Assembly (NCBI GenBank): GCA_938003685.1 | Contig: CALKXT010000047.1 | Location: 1 to 64,000, forward strand | Direction of reading: 5' to 3' | From: an uncultured Sulfitobacter sp. | GTDB taxonomy: Bacteria; Pseudomonadota; Alphaproteobacteria; Rhodobacterales; Rhodobacteraceae | DNA: 64,000 nt | In this document: positions 19,075-29,619 of the stretch, piece after piece | How the letters are laid out: every line of letters starts with the position of its first letter | Position numbering within the stretch: position 1 is the stretch's first letter | Position numbers and translations under genes: made by a program | The notes under the pieces: model-generated | What the model was told of the DNA's origin: nothing | What the model saw: only the letters and a program-made list of their open reading frames with translations | Databases searched by the model: none

Positions 19075-21251
19075 AGCGTTTCACGGCGAATTGGCGGGGT
19101 AACATCTGTTCCGCATGCTGCTTCAATTTGCGCAATGATTTCAGGTTTTCGCAAAGGCTTGGTGAGGTAGTGGTCAAGACCCGCTGCCAAAATCCCTTCA
19201 TCATCGCCTTCCATCGCGTGCGCAGTAACAGCAACAATTGAAACGTGGCCGCCAGTTCTTTCTTCAAGCGCGCGAATGGCTTTTGTCGCTTGTTTCCCAT
19301 CCATTTTGGGCATCGAGATATCCATGAATATGATGTCTGGCACAAATCTTTGAAACAAGGTCACGGCTTCTTCTCCATTGTCGGCAAAAGCCAATTCAAT
19401 ATCCAAGCCTTTGACCATCTTGCGAAACACTAGTTGATTAGTCTTATTATCTTCTGCGGCAAGCACGCGCAGTTTTCGTAAAGTGACGGGTGTAGTTTCG
19501 GAAAGCTGTGGTGTTGAAGGAGCCGGAGTAAGTATTAAAGTCTCAAGGCGTTCAAACAATTCTTGGCGCGGCACAGGTTTTTGTAGCACGGCCTGAACAT
19601 GAGATTTTGCAGGATCTTTTTCGGCTTGGTTCGGGTTCGAGCTGAGCAAAAAGATAGGAACGCCATACCCCTTTGCGCGCACAGTTTTAGCCAACTCGAG
19701 ACCGTCCATTTCGGGCATGTTGTGATCTGTTAAGATCAAATCGATATCAGTATCTAAATTTTTCAACGCCTCTGCGCCGCTCGAACACGATGTTACACCG
19801 ATGCCCAACCTTTCCAGTTGTCTTTCGAGGATGTCCCGATTGATTGTAGTGCCATCAACAATCATGACCCGCCGCAACCCTTCTGGCAGCGCGCGGTGTT
19901 CAGGGTGCAATGCACCTGCTGGATCCATCACAACCTTAAAGCCAAAACATGATCCGATGCCTTCTTCGGATTTGACCCAAATTTTGCCACCCATCATTTC
20001 AATCAAACGCTGCGAGATCGCAAGGCCAAGACCCGTGCCGTCAAACTGACGGTTTCTTTCATTCTCAACTTGATTGAATTCACCAAAGATATGATCGACC
20101 ATGCTTTCTGGAATACCGATGCCGGTGTCTTCGATGGTGATGTGCAACGTAACATTCCCAGCCACTTCATCCGGTACACCCGTCACGCGGACCAGCACGT
20201 GACCAGTGGTTGTGAACTTGACCGCATTGCCTACCAAATTTGTCAGCACCTGTCTGATGCGCCCAGGGTCGCCAATCAGTTCAGTGGGAAGGAACATGTC
20301 GTAATCCATCAACAAGGAAAGCCCCTTGTTGCGCGCTGATGTTTGCAACAGCATCAGGACTTCTTGAATCGCCCGTTCAAGGTCAAAAGGTTGTGGATGC
20401 AGATCCAACTTCTTTGCTTCAATTTTTGAATAATCAAGCACGTCGTTGATGATCACCAATAGCGCCTCACCAGAGTTCTTGATCGTATCAACATAGAGCC
20501 GTTGTTCTTCGTCTAATTCCGTATCAATCAACACATCGGCCATCCCCACAACGCCGTTCATCGGTGTCCTGATTTCGTGGCTCATATTGGCAAGGAACGC
20601 AGATTTTGCACGATTGGCACTTTCGGCCACTGTACGAGCCTCTTTCAACTGCTGTTCATAGGCGACGGTCGCGGTAATATCGTGGCCCAATGACACGATG
20701 TCGCCGCCCGGCGCACGTTGGTCTGTCAGTTTAATATGATTCCCATTCCACAGTTGGATAATAACGGGTTCTGGTTGTGGTTTTTGCAGCCTTTGCGTCA
20801 TCATCTGTCGCCAAGCCGAGGGGCCAAGGTCGCCGGTATTTACAATGCCCTCGTCCGTTAACGTCTGAAGGATTGTCACATAATTTACGCCCGGCTTAAT
20901 CACCTCAAGCCCATCAAATACGGCTAGATAGGCCCGGTTTGCCATGATCATTTCATTGTCGCCCGTGAAAAAAGCGAACCCATCCGTGATGCTTTCGATT
21001 GAATGCCATAGCCTGCGTTCGACAACCTGAATCTTTTGATTTGCTGCCGTCAGATCGGATTTAACGCGCTGGTTTTCACCTCTAATAGTTTCCACTTCGG
21101 CACGTGTTTCGACTATTTCTTCGGTAAGTTGCTGCGCATGCTTGCCCAACTTGCGGTTCGCCGCGAACAATTCTGCCTGTTTCAGCTCAAGCATGCGTTC
21201 CGCTGCAAGGCGACGGCGCCGCTCTTCGGTCAGTTTGTTGGCTAGGCTCAT
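19059..21251 (-). CDS. Hybrid sensor histidine kinase: coiled coil, PAS, HisKA, HATPase_c, two REC domains
   Basis: H-box FLANMSHEIRTPMNGVVGMADVL, N/G boxes, REC motifs LILTDHNMPEMDGLEL and IIFMDISMPKMDGKQA. Confidence 0.93.
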   Translation of the reverse strand: MSLANKLTEERRRRLAAERMLELKQAELFAANRKLGKHAQQLTEEIVETRAEVETIRGENQRVKSDLTAANQKIQVVERRLWHSIESITDGFAFFTGDNEMIMANRAYLAVFDGLEVIKPGVNYVTILQTLTDEGIVNTGDLGPSAWRQMMTQRLQKPQPEPVIIQLWNGNHIKLTDQRAPGGDIVSLGHDITATVAYEQQLKEARTVAESANRAKSAFLANMSHEIRTPMNGVVGMADVLIDTELDEEQRLYVDTIKNSGEALLVIINDVLDYSKIEAKKLDLHPQPFDLERAIQEVLMLLQTSARNKGLSLLMDYDMFLPTELIGDPGRIRQVLTNLVGNAVKFTTTGHVLVRVTGVPDEVAGNVTLHITIEDTGIGIPESMVDHIFGEFNQVENERNRQFDGTGLGLAISQRLIEMMGGKIWVKSEEGIGSCFGFKVVMDPAGALHPEHRALPEGLRRVMIVDGTTINRDILERQLERLGIGVTSCSSGAEALKNLDTDIDLILTDHNMPEMDGLELAKTVRAKGYGVPIFLLSSNPNQAEKDPAKSHVQAVLQKPVPRQELFERLETLILTPAPSTPQLSETTPVTLRKLRVLAAEDNKTNQLVFRKMVKGLDIELAFADNGEEAVTLFQRFVPDIIFMDISMPKMDGKQATKAIRALEERTGGHVSIVAVTAHAMEGDDEGILAAGLDHYLTKPLRKPEIIAQIEAACGTDVTPPIRRETLQATG

Positions 21252-21384
21252 CCAATCGCTCCGGCGTATTCAGTCGTCTGCTGCAAACTGCGATAACAGG
21301 GTGAACATCTGCTTAATGAATACCACGCCACTTGCCCGATACCCGGCTGCATGCGACCATGAAGCTGTTGATAAGGAGAATACC

Positions 21385-24300
21385 ATGCCCTTTGCCCACC
21401 TGATGCGTTTGCTGCTACTGATTCCGATCAGTTTTGCCACCCCCCTTTGGGCGCAAGATATCCTGCCGGATCACCGCTATGTTTTCACGCAGAATGTGGA
21501 TTTTTATGGGGCCGACCTGACCAACCTTTTTGATACGACGCAGTCTGCTTGTGAACGGGCATGCTCAGCGCAACCCAATTGTGTGGCCTTTACCTATAAC
21601 AAACGCTCTAACGCTTGTTTTCCAAAATCGGCCATCACCGATCAACAGCCCTACAGCGGCGCGATGTCCGCCCGCAAATTGGTGACTGATCAACAAGTGC
21701 TTGCCAGTTCGATAGCGCGCGCGGATGACCTTAGCTTTCTATCCAAAACTGATTTTTCTAATGCGCGCGCGCTGGTGGGCAGTAACGCGCGACGCCTGCC
21801 AGTGGGTGATGCCGCTTTGGATGATTTGATTGCAGCTATGGTTGGGTCCAGTCAGTCAGGTGCGACCCGGTCCGCTTTGATTTGGGCAGGCAAGGCTGTT
21901 GCGCTGTCTGATCGTGCCGATCTGTGGGCGCGCTATGCGCGGTTGTCCCTGCGCGAAGCAAAGCGTGACGGTAATTCTGAACGCAGCCGCAACCGTCGCG
22001 AAGCTGTTTCTGCTGCGTTGAACGCCTATTTGCGGAGCAGTGATGTGGGCGTACGCGTTGACGCATTGGATGTGATGGCACAAGCGCTAGAGGCGAACCG
22101 CCGTGGCCGCGACATGATTCCGGCCTTGCGGTTGGCGCTATCCCTTTCACCGCGTGACGACTTGGAAGCATCACTAGACGCAGCCATCGGAAAATACGGG
22201 TTTCGCATCGTCGAACACCGCGTTGATAACAACGCTGCTGCCCCGCGCATCTGTGCAGAGTTCTCAGAAAAAATGGTACAGGTGGGTGTTGATTACGAAC
22301 CGTTTGTACGGATCGAAGGCAAAGGGTTGGTGGTGCAAGCAGATGAAAGTCAGTTGTGTATCGATGGGGTCGAACATGGCGCGCGATACGATGTGACGTT
22401 CCGACAAGGTCTGCCAGCAGGAAGCGGCGAGACCCTGCACAAGGACGTGCGCCTCAAGCTGTATGTAAAAGACCGCAATCCGCTTGTCCGGTTCCCCGGT
22501 CGCGCCTATGTATTGCCGCGCTCTGCACAGGCCACACTGCCTGTTGAAACCGTTAATGTGGATACGCTGAACCTGAAACTGCGTCGCGTGAGTGATCGCA
22601 ATCTGGTGCGTGCCATCCGCGAGAGTTATTTCGGAAAACCACTTAGCAAATACGAAGACGACCAGTTTTCCAGTGATCTGGCAGAAGAGATTTGGACAGG
22701 CAAAGGGGATGTACAGAATACGCTAAACACCGACATGACCACACGTCTTCCTATCGGTGATGCTTTGGCTGATCAAACTGCGGGCATCTATGCATTAAGC
22801 GCCTCTGTTCCCGGTCAAGACCCGTATGACAATCCTGCGGCGACGCAATGGTTTGTATTGTCTGATCTGGGCCTATCCACATGGGTGGGAGTCGATGGGA
22901 TGCAGGTTTCCGTGCGCCGTCTAGGGGATGCCACTGCACGTGAAGGTATCAAGCTTACGTTGATTTCACGGGCCAATGCGGTGCTGGGTTCTGTCATGTC
23001 TGGCGCGGATGGGTTTGCGACGTTCCCCGCAGGCCTAACCCGAGGCACAGGGGCGGCCAGCCCTGCTTTATTGATGGCAGAGGATGGCACGCTGGATGTT
23101 GCTTTCCTGCCGCTGACCGATCCGGCATTTGATCTGTCCGATCGCGGTGTCGAAGGGCATCCGCCCAGCCCACCAATCGATACATTCCTGACAACTGACC
23201 GGGGTGCGTATCGTGTTGGTGATACAATCTATGCCACTGCTTTAACCCGCGACGCGCAGGCCAAGGCGCTGACCGATATGCCAGTGACTGCTATCCTGAA
23301 ACGCCCCGATGGCGTCGAATACAGTCGTCAGCTAAGTCAAAACGCTGTCGCTGGTGGCCATGTCTTTGCATTGCCATTGGGCAATGGCGTGCCGCGCGGC
23401 GCATGGCGTCTGGATATCATGTCTGACGTCGAAGGCCCTGCATTGGCGAGCCAAACCGTGCTTGTTGAGGATTTTCTACCTGAACGGATTGATTTCGACA
23501 TCACGCTCCCAGATGCCCCCCTGCGGATCACGTCCACACCCCCACTCTCAGTGGATGTGCGTTACCTTTTTGGCGCGCCGGGGGCTGATTTGGCTGTCCA
23601 AGGGGATTTACGCCTGCGCGCCACACGCGAACTGGCTGGATGGGATGGCTATCAATTTGGCCGCTACGATATCCGCTTTGGCACGCGTACCCGGTCGTTG
23701 GGCGATGCTGTGACTGATGCCCAAGGCCAAGCGACCCTGCCACTGCAATTACCGGATCTGAAAGAAGACCCCGGCCAACCTTTGGAAGCACAAGTGATCC
23801 TACGTGTATCCGAAGGATCTGGCCGCCCGGTTGAACGCCGTTTGACCAAAGCAATTGCACCAGCAACATCCATGATTGGGATCAAATCTAATTTTGATGA
23901 CGTCTTGCCGGAAGGCAGTGAAGCGTCCTTTGATCTGATCGCCGTTTCTCCAACTGGTGAAGCGATTGAAATGCCTGTGCGTTGGACCCTGAACAAAGTT
24001 GAAACCCGCTATCAGTGGTATCAACTCTATGGGAACTGGGAATGGGAACCGACCACGCGCCGTATCCGCCAAGACACTGGCGAGGTGAGTTTGGGTGCTA
24101 CACCACTGAACCTGACTGCGCCTACGGAATGGGGCGAATATGAACTGGTCGTGGAACGCATTGGCGCGCCTTATGCCGCATCGTCTGTTCAATTCTATTC
24201 CGGTTGGTACGGTGGTGATGGGGCGAGCGACACGCCTGATCGTCTTGAGCTGTCTTTGAACGCTACCGAATTTAGCGTGGGCGATACTGTCCAACTGCGC

Positions 24301-26823
24301 ATCGTACCCAAACGCGATGGTGTGGCTCTAGTCAGCGTCCTGTCTAACCAAGTGATTGAACGCAAAGCGATTGCAGTTACCGCAGGCGAAAACCTGATTC
24401 CGCTTGAGGTGACAGATGCGTGGGGCAGTGGCGCCTATGTCACCGCATCGGTGTTGAGCGGTATGGATGAAGCAGCAGGCCAAAACCCAGCACGCAGCCT
24501 AGGCTTGGGGCATGCTGCGGTGCGACCGGGTGACAAGGAACTGTCGGTCAGTTTTGACGCACCCGAGGCAGTGGACGGACAGGCAGGAACCTTGCGCGCG
24601 AGTGTTTTGGTAGATGGCATAAAGCCGGGCGAAACTGCTTATGTTACGCTTGCCGCCGTGGATGTGGGTATCTTGAACCTCACAGGTTTTACCGCACCTG
24701 ATACGACAGACCATTACTTTGGCCAGCGCCGTTTGGGCGTTGAAATGCGGGATGTTTACGGCCGTTTGATCGACGGCATGAACGGCGCGCTTGGCACAGT
24801 GCGTTCCGGCGGGGACGCCGCCGCAAGCGCGCAGGTGCAATCCCCGCCGCCAACCGAAAAGCTGATGGCGTTTTTCAGCGGTCCGATTGAGGTCGGCGCA
24901 GATGGCCGCGCTGAGGTTGAGATCATTCGCCCTGCTTTCAATGGTACTATCAAACTGATGGCCGTGGCGTGGTCTGATAGTTCGGTTGGGGATGCATCCC
25001 AAGATGTGCTGGCACGTGATCCGGTTGTTGTTACCGCGTCCTTGCCGCGTTTCCTCGCGCCCGGTGATCAAAGCCGTCTGTTATTGGAATTGGTTCATGC
25101 AACGGGCGCGTCTGGTGACATGAAACTGCAAGTACTGGCTGACGCAGGTGTTGCTCTGGCAGAGGCACCAGCCATTGTAGTGTTAGCAGATCAAGGTTCT
25201 GAGCGCCTTAGTATCCCGGTCATTGCGCGTGAAATCGGGGATCATTTGATCACCGTGATACTGACGACTCCAGATGGCAAAGAGTTACGCAAAGTGCTGA
25301 CCATGCCTGTGCGTGACAATGATCCAGAGACATCCGTGACGCGCCAGTTCGCACTGGGCGTGGGCGAAAGCTTTACCTTTGACAGCAATGTCTTTGCGGG
25401 TCTGCGTTTGGGAACGGGTACGGCGACTTTGACCGCTGGACCGCTTGCACGTTTCGATGTGCCGGGTCTGTTACGTCAATTGGATCGCTATCCCTATGGC
25501 TGCACCGAACAAGTTACATCCGGCGCGATGCCGTTGCTGTACCTCAGTTCGATGGCACAAGCCGCTGGCATTGGTGAACCCGCACAGATCAATGAAAAAA
25601 TCAGCAAATCGATAGAACGCGTTTTGACTCGGCAAGCCAGCAACGGTGCATTTGGCATGTGGCGTGCGCAATCGGGTGAATTCTGGCTTGATGCCTATGT
25701 GACCGATTTCCTGAGCCGTGCAAAACGCGAAGGCCATGCCGTGCCTGACCTCGCCTTTGCCCAAGCCATGGACAACCTGCGCAACCGGATCAGCTATGCC
25801 CCTGATTTTGATAGCGGCGGTGAAGATATTGCCTATGCGCTGCTGGTTCTCGCACGCGAAGGCGCGGCGAGCATGGGCGATTTGCGGTACTACGCAGACA
25901 CCAAGATGAATGATTTTGGTACGCCCTTGGCTGCGGCGCAGTTGGGTGCGGCATTGGCGGCATATGGTGATCAAATTCGCGCCGATACGATGTTCCGCCG
26001 GGCTGGTGTGATGTTGCTGCGAGATCGGGATCGACGGCGTAGTTGGCGCGCTGACTTTGGCACGAACCTGCGCGATACAGCAGGGGTTTTGAAACTGACA
26101 GCTGAGGCTGGTAGCACTGCGATTGATCCCGCAACTTTGGTGTCGTGGGTGGGCAAGGATAAGAAATACCTCTCCACGCAAGAGGCCGCTCAGGTCATTT
26201 TAGCAGCCCATGCTTTAGCCGCACCTGACGCAGTACCGGGATTGAGGGTCGACGGTGAGGCGATCAACGGACCGGTGGTCAAACGCCTTAGCGATGCAAA
26301 TCCGCAGCCTTCAGTCATTCAAAACGTCAGCGAAATCACAATGGATGTGACCATGACGGCCTACGGTGTACCAGAGGTGCCCCCAGTTGCGGGTGGCTAT
26401 GGCTATGCAATCACGCGGACCTATTACACAATGGATGGTGTTGTTGCCTCGGGGCCTATTACGTCGGGGGATCGGATGGTTGTGGTGCTAGAGGTCAAGC
26501 CATTTGAGGACGTTGGCGCGCGGTTGATCTTGGATGATCCGCTGCCAGCCGGGTTTGAGATCGACAATCCGAACTTGCTGCGCAGTGGTGAGGTCGGTGC
26601 ACTCGATTGGCTGAAAACAAAAGAGGCTGAAACCGCTGAATTCCGCAGTGATCGTTTTATTGCGGCAGTCAATCACCGTAGTGCTGATCCATTCCGATTG
26701 GCCTATATCGTGCGCGCCGTAACACCGGGCAGTTATCATCATCCGGCAGCGATAGTGACGGATATGTACCGCCCTGAATACCGCGCCAATACTGATACAG
26801 GCGGGATCACTGTGAACCCATGA
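21385..26823 (+). CDS. Bacterial alpha-2-macroglobulin family protein with N-terminal PAN/Apple-like domain and CTEQ thioester motif
   Basis: Signal peptide; Cys-rich PAN-like segment (ACERACSAQPNCVAFTYNKRSNACFPK); A2M architecture; YPYGCTEQ thioester; immediately followed by pbpC. Start ATG 21385 preceded by AAGGAG. Confidence 0.92.
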   Translation: MPFAHLMRLLLLIPISFATPLWAQDILPDHRYVFTQNVDFYGADLTNLFDTTQSACERACSAQPNCVAFTYNKRSNACFPKSAITDQQPYSGAMSARKLVTDQQVLASSIARADDLSFLSKTDFSNARALVGSNARRLPVGDAALDDLIAAMVGSSQSGATRSALIWAGKAVALSDRADLWARYARLSLREAKRDGNSERSRNRREAVSAALNAYLRSSDVGVRVDALDVMAQALEANRRGRDMIPALRLALSLSPRDDLEASLDAAIGKYGFRIVEHRVDNNAAAPRICAEFSEKMVQVGVDYEPFVRIEGKGLVVQADESQLCIDGVEHGARYDVTFRQGLPAGSGETLHKDVRLKLYVKDRNPLVRFPGRAYVLPRSAQATLPVETVNVDTLNLKLRRVSDRNLVRAIRESYFGKPLSKYEDDQFSSDLAEEIWTGKGDVQNTLNTDMTTRLPIGDALADQTAGIYALSASVPGQDPYDNPAATQWFVLSDLGLSTWVGVDGMQVSVRRLGDATAREGIKLTLISRANAVLGSVMSGADGFATFPAGLTRGTGAASPALLMAEDGTLDVAFLPLTDPAFDLSDRGVEGHPPSPPIDTFLTTDRGAYRVGDTIYATALTRDAQAKALTDMPVTAILKRPDGVEYSRQLSQNAVAGGHVFALPLGNGVPRGAWRLDIMSDVEGPALASQTVLVEDFLPERIDFDITLPDAPLRITSTPPLSVDVRYLFGAPGADLAVQGDLRLRATRELAGWDGYQFGRYDIRFGTRTRSLGDAVTDAQGQATLPLQLPDLKEDPGQPLEAQVILRVSEGSGRPVERRLTKAIAPATSMIGIKSNFDDVLPEGSEASFDLIAVSPTGEAIEMPVRWTLNKVETRYQWYQLYGNWEWEPTTRRIRQDTGEVSLGATPLNLTAPTEWGEYELVVERIGAPYAASSVQFYSGWYGGDGASDTPDRLELSLNATEFSVGDTVQLRIVPKRDGVALVSVLSNQVIERKAIAVTAGENLIPLEVTDAWGSGAYVTASVLSGMDEAAGQNPARSLGLGHAAVRPGDKELSVSFDAPEAVDGQAGTLRASVLVDGIKPGETAYVTLAAVDVGILNLTGFTAPDTTDHYFGQRRLGVEMRDVYGRLIDGMNGALGTVRSGGDAAASAQVQSPPPTEKLMAFFSGPIEVGADGRAEVEIIRPAFNGTIKLMAVAWSDSSVGDASQDVLARDPVVVTASLPRFLAPGDQSRLLLELVHATGASGDMKLQVLADAGVALAEAPAIVVLADQGSERLSIPVIAREIGDHLITVILTTPDGKELRKVLTMPVRDNDPETSVTRQFALGVGESFTFDSNVFAGLRLGTGTATLTAGPLARFDVPGLLRQLDRYPYGCTEQVTSGAMPLLYLSSMAQAAGIGEPAQINEKISKSIERVLTRQASNGAFGMWRAQSGEFWLDAYVTDFLSRAKREGHAVPDLAFAQAMDNLRNRISYAPDFDSGGEDIAYALLVLAREGAASMGDLRYYADTKMNDFGTPLAAAQLGAALAAYGDQIRADTMFRRAGVMLLRDRDRRRSWRADFGTNLRDTAGVLKLTAEAGSTAIDPATLVSWVGKDKKYLSTQEAAQVILAAHALAAPDAVPGLRVDGEAINGPVVKRLSDANPQPSVIQNVSEITMDVTMTAYGVPEVPPVAGGYGYAITRTYYTMDGVVASGPITSGDRMVVVLEVKPFEDVGARLILDDPLPAGFEIDNPNLLRSGEVGALDWLKTKEAETAEFRSDRFIAAVNHRSADPFRLAYIVRAVTPGSYHHPAAIVTDMYRPEYRANTDTGGITVNP

Positions 26824-28847
26824 TACGGCGCTATGGCCTTTTTGCGCTGGTTGCGGTGCTGGGCATTGCAGCGGGCCTGCGTGACGGATTTGAAAGATGG
26901 GTAGACACAACCAAAGTGCCGCCGGTTTTGGTGGAAACATCTGTTGAGGTCCGTAGCCGTGAAGGCAGATTAATGCGCGTTTTCCCGGTTGAAGATGGGC
27001 GCGTGCGGCTATCCTTGGCTTTGGCAGATGTGGACGCTGATTATCTGTCGATGCTTATCACCTATGAGGACAAACGGTTCTATCAACACAATGGCGTTGA
27101 TCCCGTCGCTGCCCTGCGTGCCACAGTGCAGGCTGCGTGGAATGGGCAGATTGTGTCGGGTGGTTCCACCCTAACGATGCAAGTGGCCCGATTGCTGGAA
27201 AATTCTGGGACGGGAAAATGGCAAGGCAAGTTGCGTCAGGTTCGGCTGGCGCTGGCGCTGGAGCGTAAGCTAAGCAAGGATCAAATTCTTGAACTCTATC
27301 TCACGCATGCACCCTATGGCGGTGCGGTCGAAGGCTTGCGTGCGGGGTCACTGGCGTGGTTTGGCAAAGAACCTGCGCGCCTGACCATGGCCGAAGCCGC
27401 ACTACTGGTCGCCTTGCCACAGTCGCCGGAACTGCGTCGCCCTGATCGGCATCCAAAGGCTGCGCAATCAGCGCGCGCACGGGTGTTGGAACGGGTGGAT
27501 GCACCAACGCAAACACGATTGGCAGCGGTGCCAGATAAAATGAAACCTTTTGTCAGGTTAGCACCTCATCTTGCTGATCAATTGCGACGGGATGATCCTT
27601 TGGCAGGTCGCCATGACGTAACGATAAATGCAGACCTGCAAGCCCAGATCGAAGACCTCGCACGTCGTGCTGTAAAAGATCAGGCTCGGGGCGTTTCTGC
27701 GGCGATTGTGGTTGCTGATCACAAAACAGGTGAGGTTCTGGCCTCAACTGGGTCACCCGCATATTCTGCACAAAATGGTGCGCTGGGATTTGTTGATATG
27801 ACGCGCGCGGTGCGTTCTCCAGGATCGACGCTCAAACCCTTCATTTATGGCTTGGCCTTTGATCAGGGATTAGCCCATCCAGACACCTTGATTGACGACA
27901 GCCCTGTCGCGTTTGGGCGATATGCACCGCAAAATTTTGACGGACAGTTTCGTGGCGAACTCACCGTACGCGAAGCCCTGCAACTGTCGCTTAACATACC
28001 ACCTGTGTTGCTCACCCAAGAGCTTGGCCCCGCCCGATTGATGGCGACCCTGCGTGCAGGTGGTGCACGTCCACAGGTGCCCGGTGGCAAACCCGGTTTG
28101 GCTGTGGCACTAGGTGGTGTTGGGCTGACCCTGAATGAGTTGGTGCAGCTTTACGCTGGCCTTGCGAACGCCGGGCAAACCCAACCTCTTATCTGGCGGT
28201 TGGGCGAACAGAACACCACAGGCCCACGCATGATGTCTCGCGCAGCAGCGTGGCAAGTTGGGCATATCCTCGCCAGTATCGCACCGCCTTCTGGCACCGC
28301 TTCGCGCGTCGGTGAAATCGCATATAAAACAGGTACGTCCTATGGCCACCGCGATGCATGGGCGATTGGATATGATGGCGTGCATGTGATTGGCGTGTGG
28401 CTGGGACGCCCTGATGGCACGCCAGTGCCGGGGGCCTTTGGTGGTGATCTGGCAGCGCCGATATTATTCGAAGCATTTGGCCGTTTGAAACCCAACACCG
28501 CACCCATGCGCGCACCACCACCTGAAACGCTGATCCTAAGTACAGCAGCCCTGCCAACCCCTTTGCAACGGTTTCGCAGCCGTGATGCTGTTTTCCAAAA
28601 AGCCAATGACGCGCCTGTCGTTAGCTTCCCGCCAGATGGGGCGGTCTTGCGCCAAAGTGGCGCGGTGATCCCGCTGAAGGTGCGCGCTGGAATTTTACCG
28701 ATGTCGGTACTTGTGGATGGAGCGCTTGTACTGAGTGGCGTGAGAGAACGGAGTGTGATGTTGCCAATGACTGGGCCGGGCTTTTCCAAAATCTCAGTAA
28801 TCGATGCCAAGGGGCGGGGTACTCAGGTGCAAATCAGGCTGGACTGA
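26820..28847 (+). CDS. pbpC: Penicillin-binding protein 1C
   Basis: Transglycosylase motifs (TYEDKRFYQHNGVDPVAALRA, GGSTLTMQVARLL), transpeptidase SPGSTLKPFIYG and KTGTSYGHRDAWAIG, C-terminal PBP1C domain. Confidence 0.95.
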   Translation: MIRRYGLFALVAVLGIAAGLRDGFERWVDTTKVPPVLVETSVEVRSREGRLMRVFPVEDGRVRLSLALADVDADYLSMLITYEDKRFYQHNGVDPVAALRATVQAAWNGQIVSGGSTLTMQVARLLENSGTGKWQGKLRQVRLALALERKLSKDQILELYLTHAPYGGAVEGLRAGSLAWFGKEPARLTMAEAALLVALPQSPELRRPDRHPKAAQSARARVLERVDAPTQTRLAAVPDKMKPFVRLAPHLADQLRRDDPLAGRHDVTINADLQAQIEDLARRAVKDQARGVSAAIVVADHKTGEVLASTGSPAYSAQNGALGFVDMTRAVRSPGSTLKPFIYGLAFDQGLAHPDTLIDDSPVAFGRYAPQNFDGQFRGELTVREALQLSLNIPPVLLTQELGPARLMATLRAGGARPQVPGGKPGLAVALGGVGLTLNELVQLYAGLANAGQTQPLIWRLGEQNTTGPRMMSRAAAWQVGHILASIAPPSGTASRVGEIAYKTGTSYGHRDAWAIGYDGVHVIGVWLGRPDGTPVPGAFGGDLAAPILFEAFGRLKPNTAPMRAPPPETLILSTAALPTPLQRFRSRDAVFQKANDAPVVSFPPDGAVLRQSGAVIPLKVRAGILPMSVLVDGALVLSGVRERSVMLPMTGPGFSKISVIDAKGRGTQVQIRLD

Positions 28848-28968
28848 AGTGAGTTTGGAATCGCTTGGTGCAACGAGTCATTGCGCCCAAACATCTAGCT
28901 GCGTAATTTTGCCGAACCTTGCGGGCATTGATTGCCGCCTAGGAGGTGTTGGGGTAGGCATAGCACCA

Positions 28969-29619
28969 ATGAAATATATCGCTCCCTTTCTCTTATCACT
29001 TATGATCGCAAACCCCGTTGCGGCGCATCCTCACATCTTTATTGATACAGGGTTAGAGATGCTCTTTGATCCGCAAGGGCAGCTGACACATGTGCGCGTG
29101 ACGTGGCAATATGATGAATTCTATTCCTTGTTGGTCACCGAAGACATGGGATTGGATGCTGATTTTGATGGTGTCCTAACCGAGGCTGAAAATACAAAGC
29201 TCACAGGTTTCGACATGCAATGGGTCCAAGGATACAATGGTGATCTTGAAATTATGAGCGGCACACAGATTTTATCTCTATCCGGCCCCACAGAAATCAG
29301 TGCAGAATTTGCAGAAGGGCGGATCACAACGACACATTTACGTAGTGTTCTATCGCCCCTTCCAGCGCGCGAAACGATTGTGATCAAGCCCTATGATCCC
29401 ACCTATTATACTGCCTATGACGTGACCCGCCCCCTGATCATCACAGGGTCCGAGGACTGCCGCGCGCGTGTGAAAATGCCGGATATCAATGCGGGGCTTC
29501 AGGCGTTGCGTGAACAGCTAAACACACTTGCTGCGGATGCTGATCCAGAAGATGAGGGTCTTCCCAATATCGGTGCCCAACTTGCCAGTGATGTGATTGT
29601 GACATGCAGCGTATCTTAA
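28969..29619 (+). CDS. DUF1007 family periplasmic protein (metal-transport associated)
   Basis: Signal peptide then AHPHIFIDTGLEM...VTWQYDEFYSLL typical of DUF1007; start refined to ATG 28969. Confidence 0.85.
   Translation: MKYIAPFLLSLMIANPVAAHPHIFIDTGLEMLFDPQGQLTHVRVTWQYDEFYSLLVTEDMGLDADFDGVLTEAENTKLTGFDMQWVQGYNGDLEIMSGTQILSLSGPTEISAEFAEGRITTTHLRSVLSPLPARETIVIKPYDPTYYTAYDVTRPLIITGSEDCRARVKMPDINAGLQALREQLNTLAADADPEDEGLPNIGAQLASDVIVTCSVS

Noticed and set aside
25471-26181. 236-aa minus-strand ORF (also 23800-24294 and 24499-25071)
   Set aside because: All lie antisense inside the alpha-2-macroglobulin gene; no motifs.
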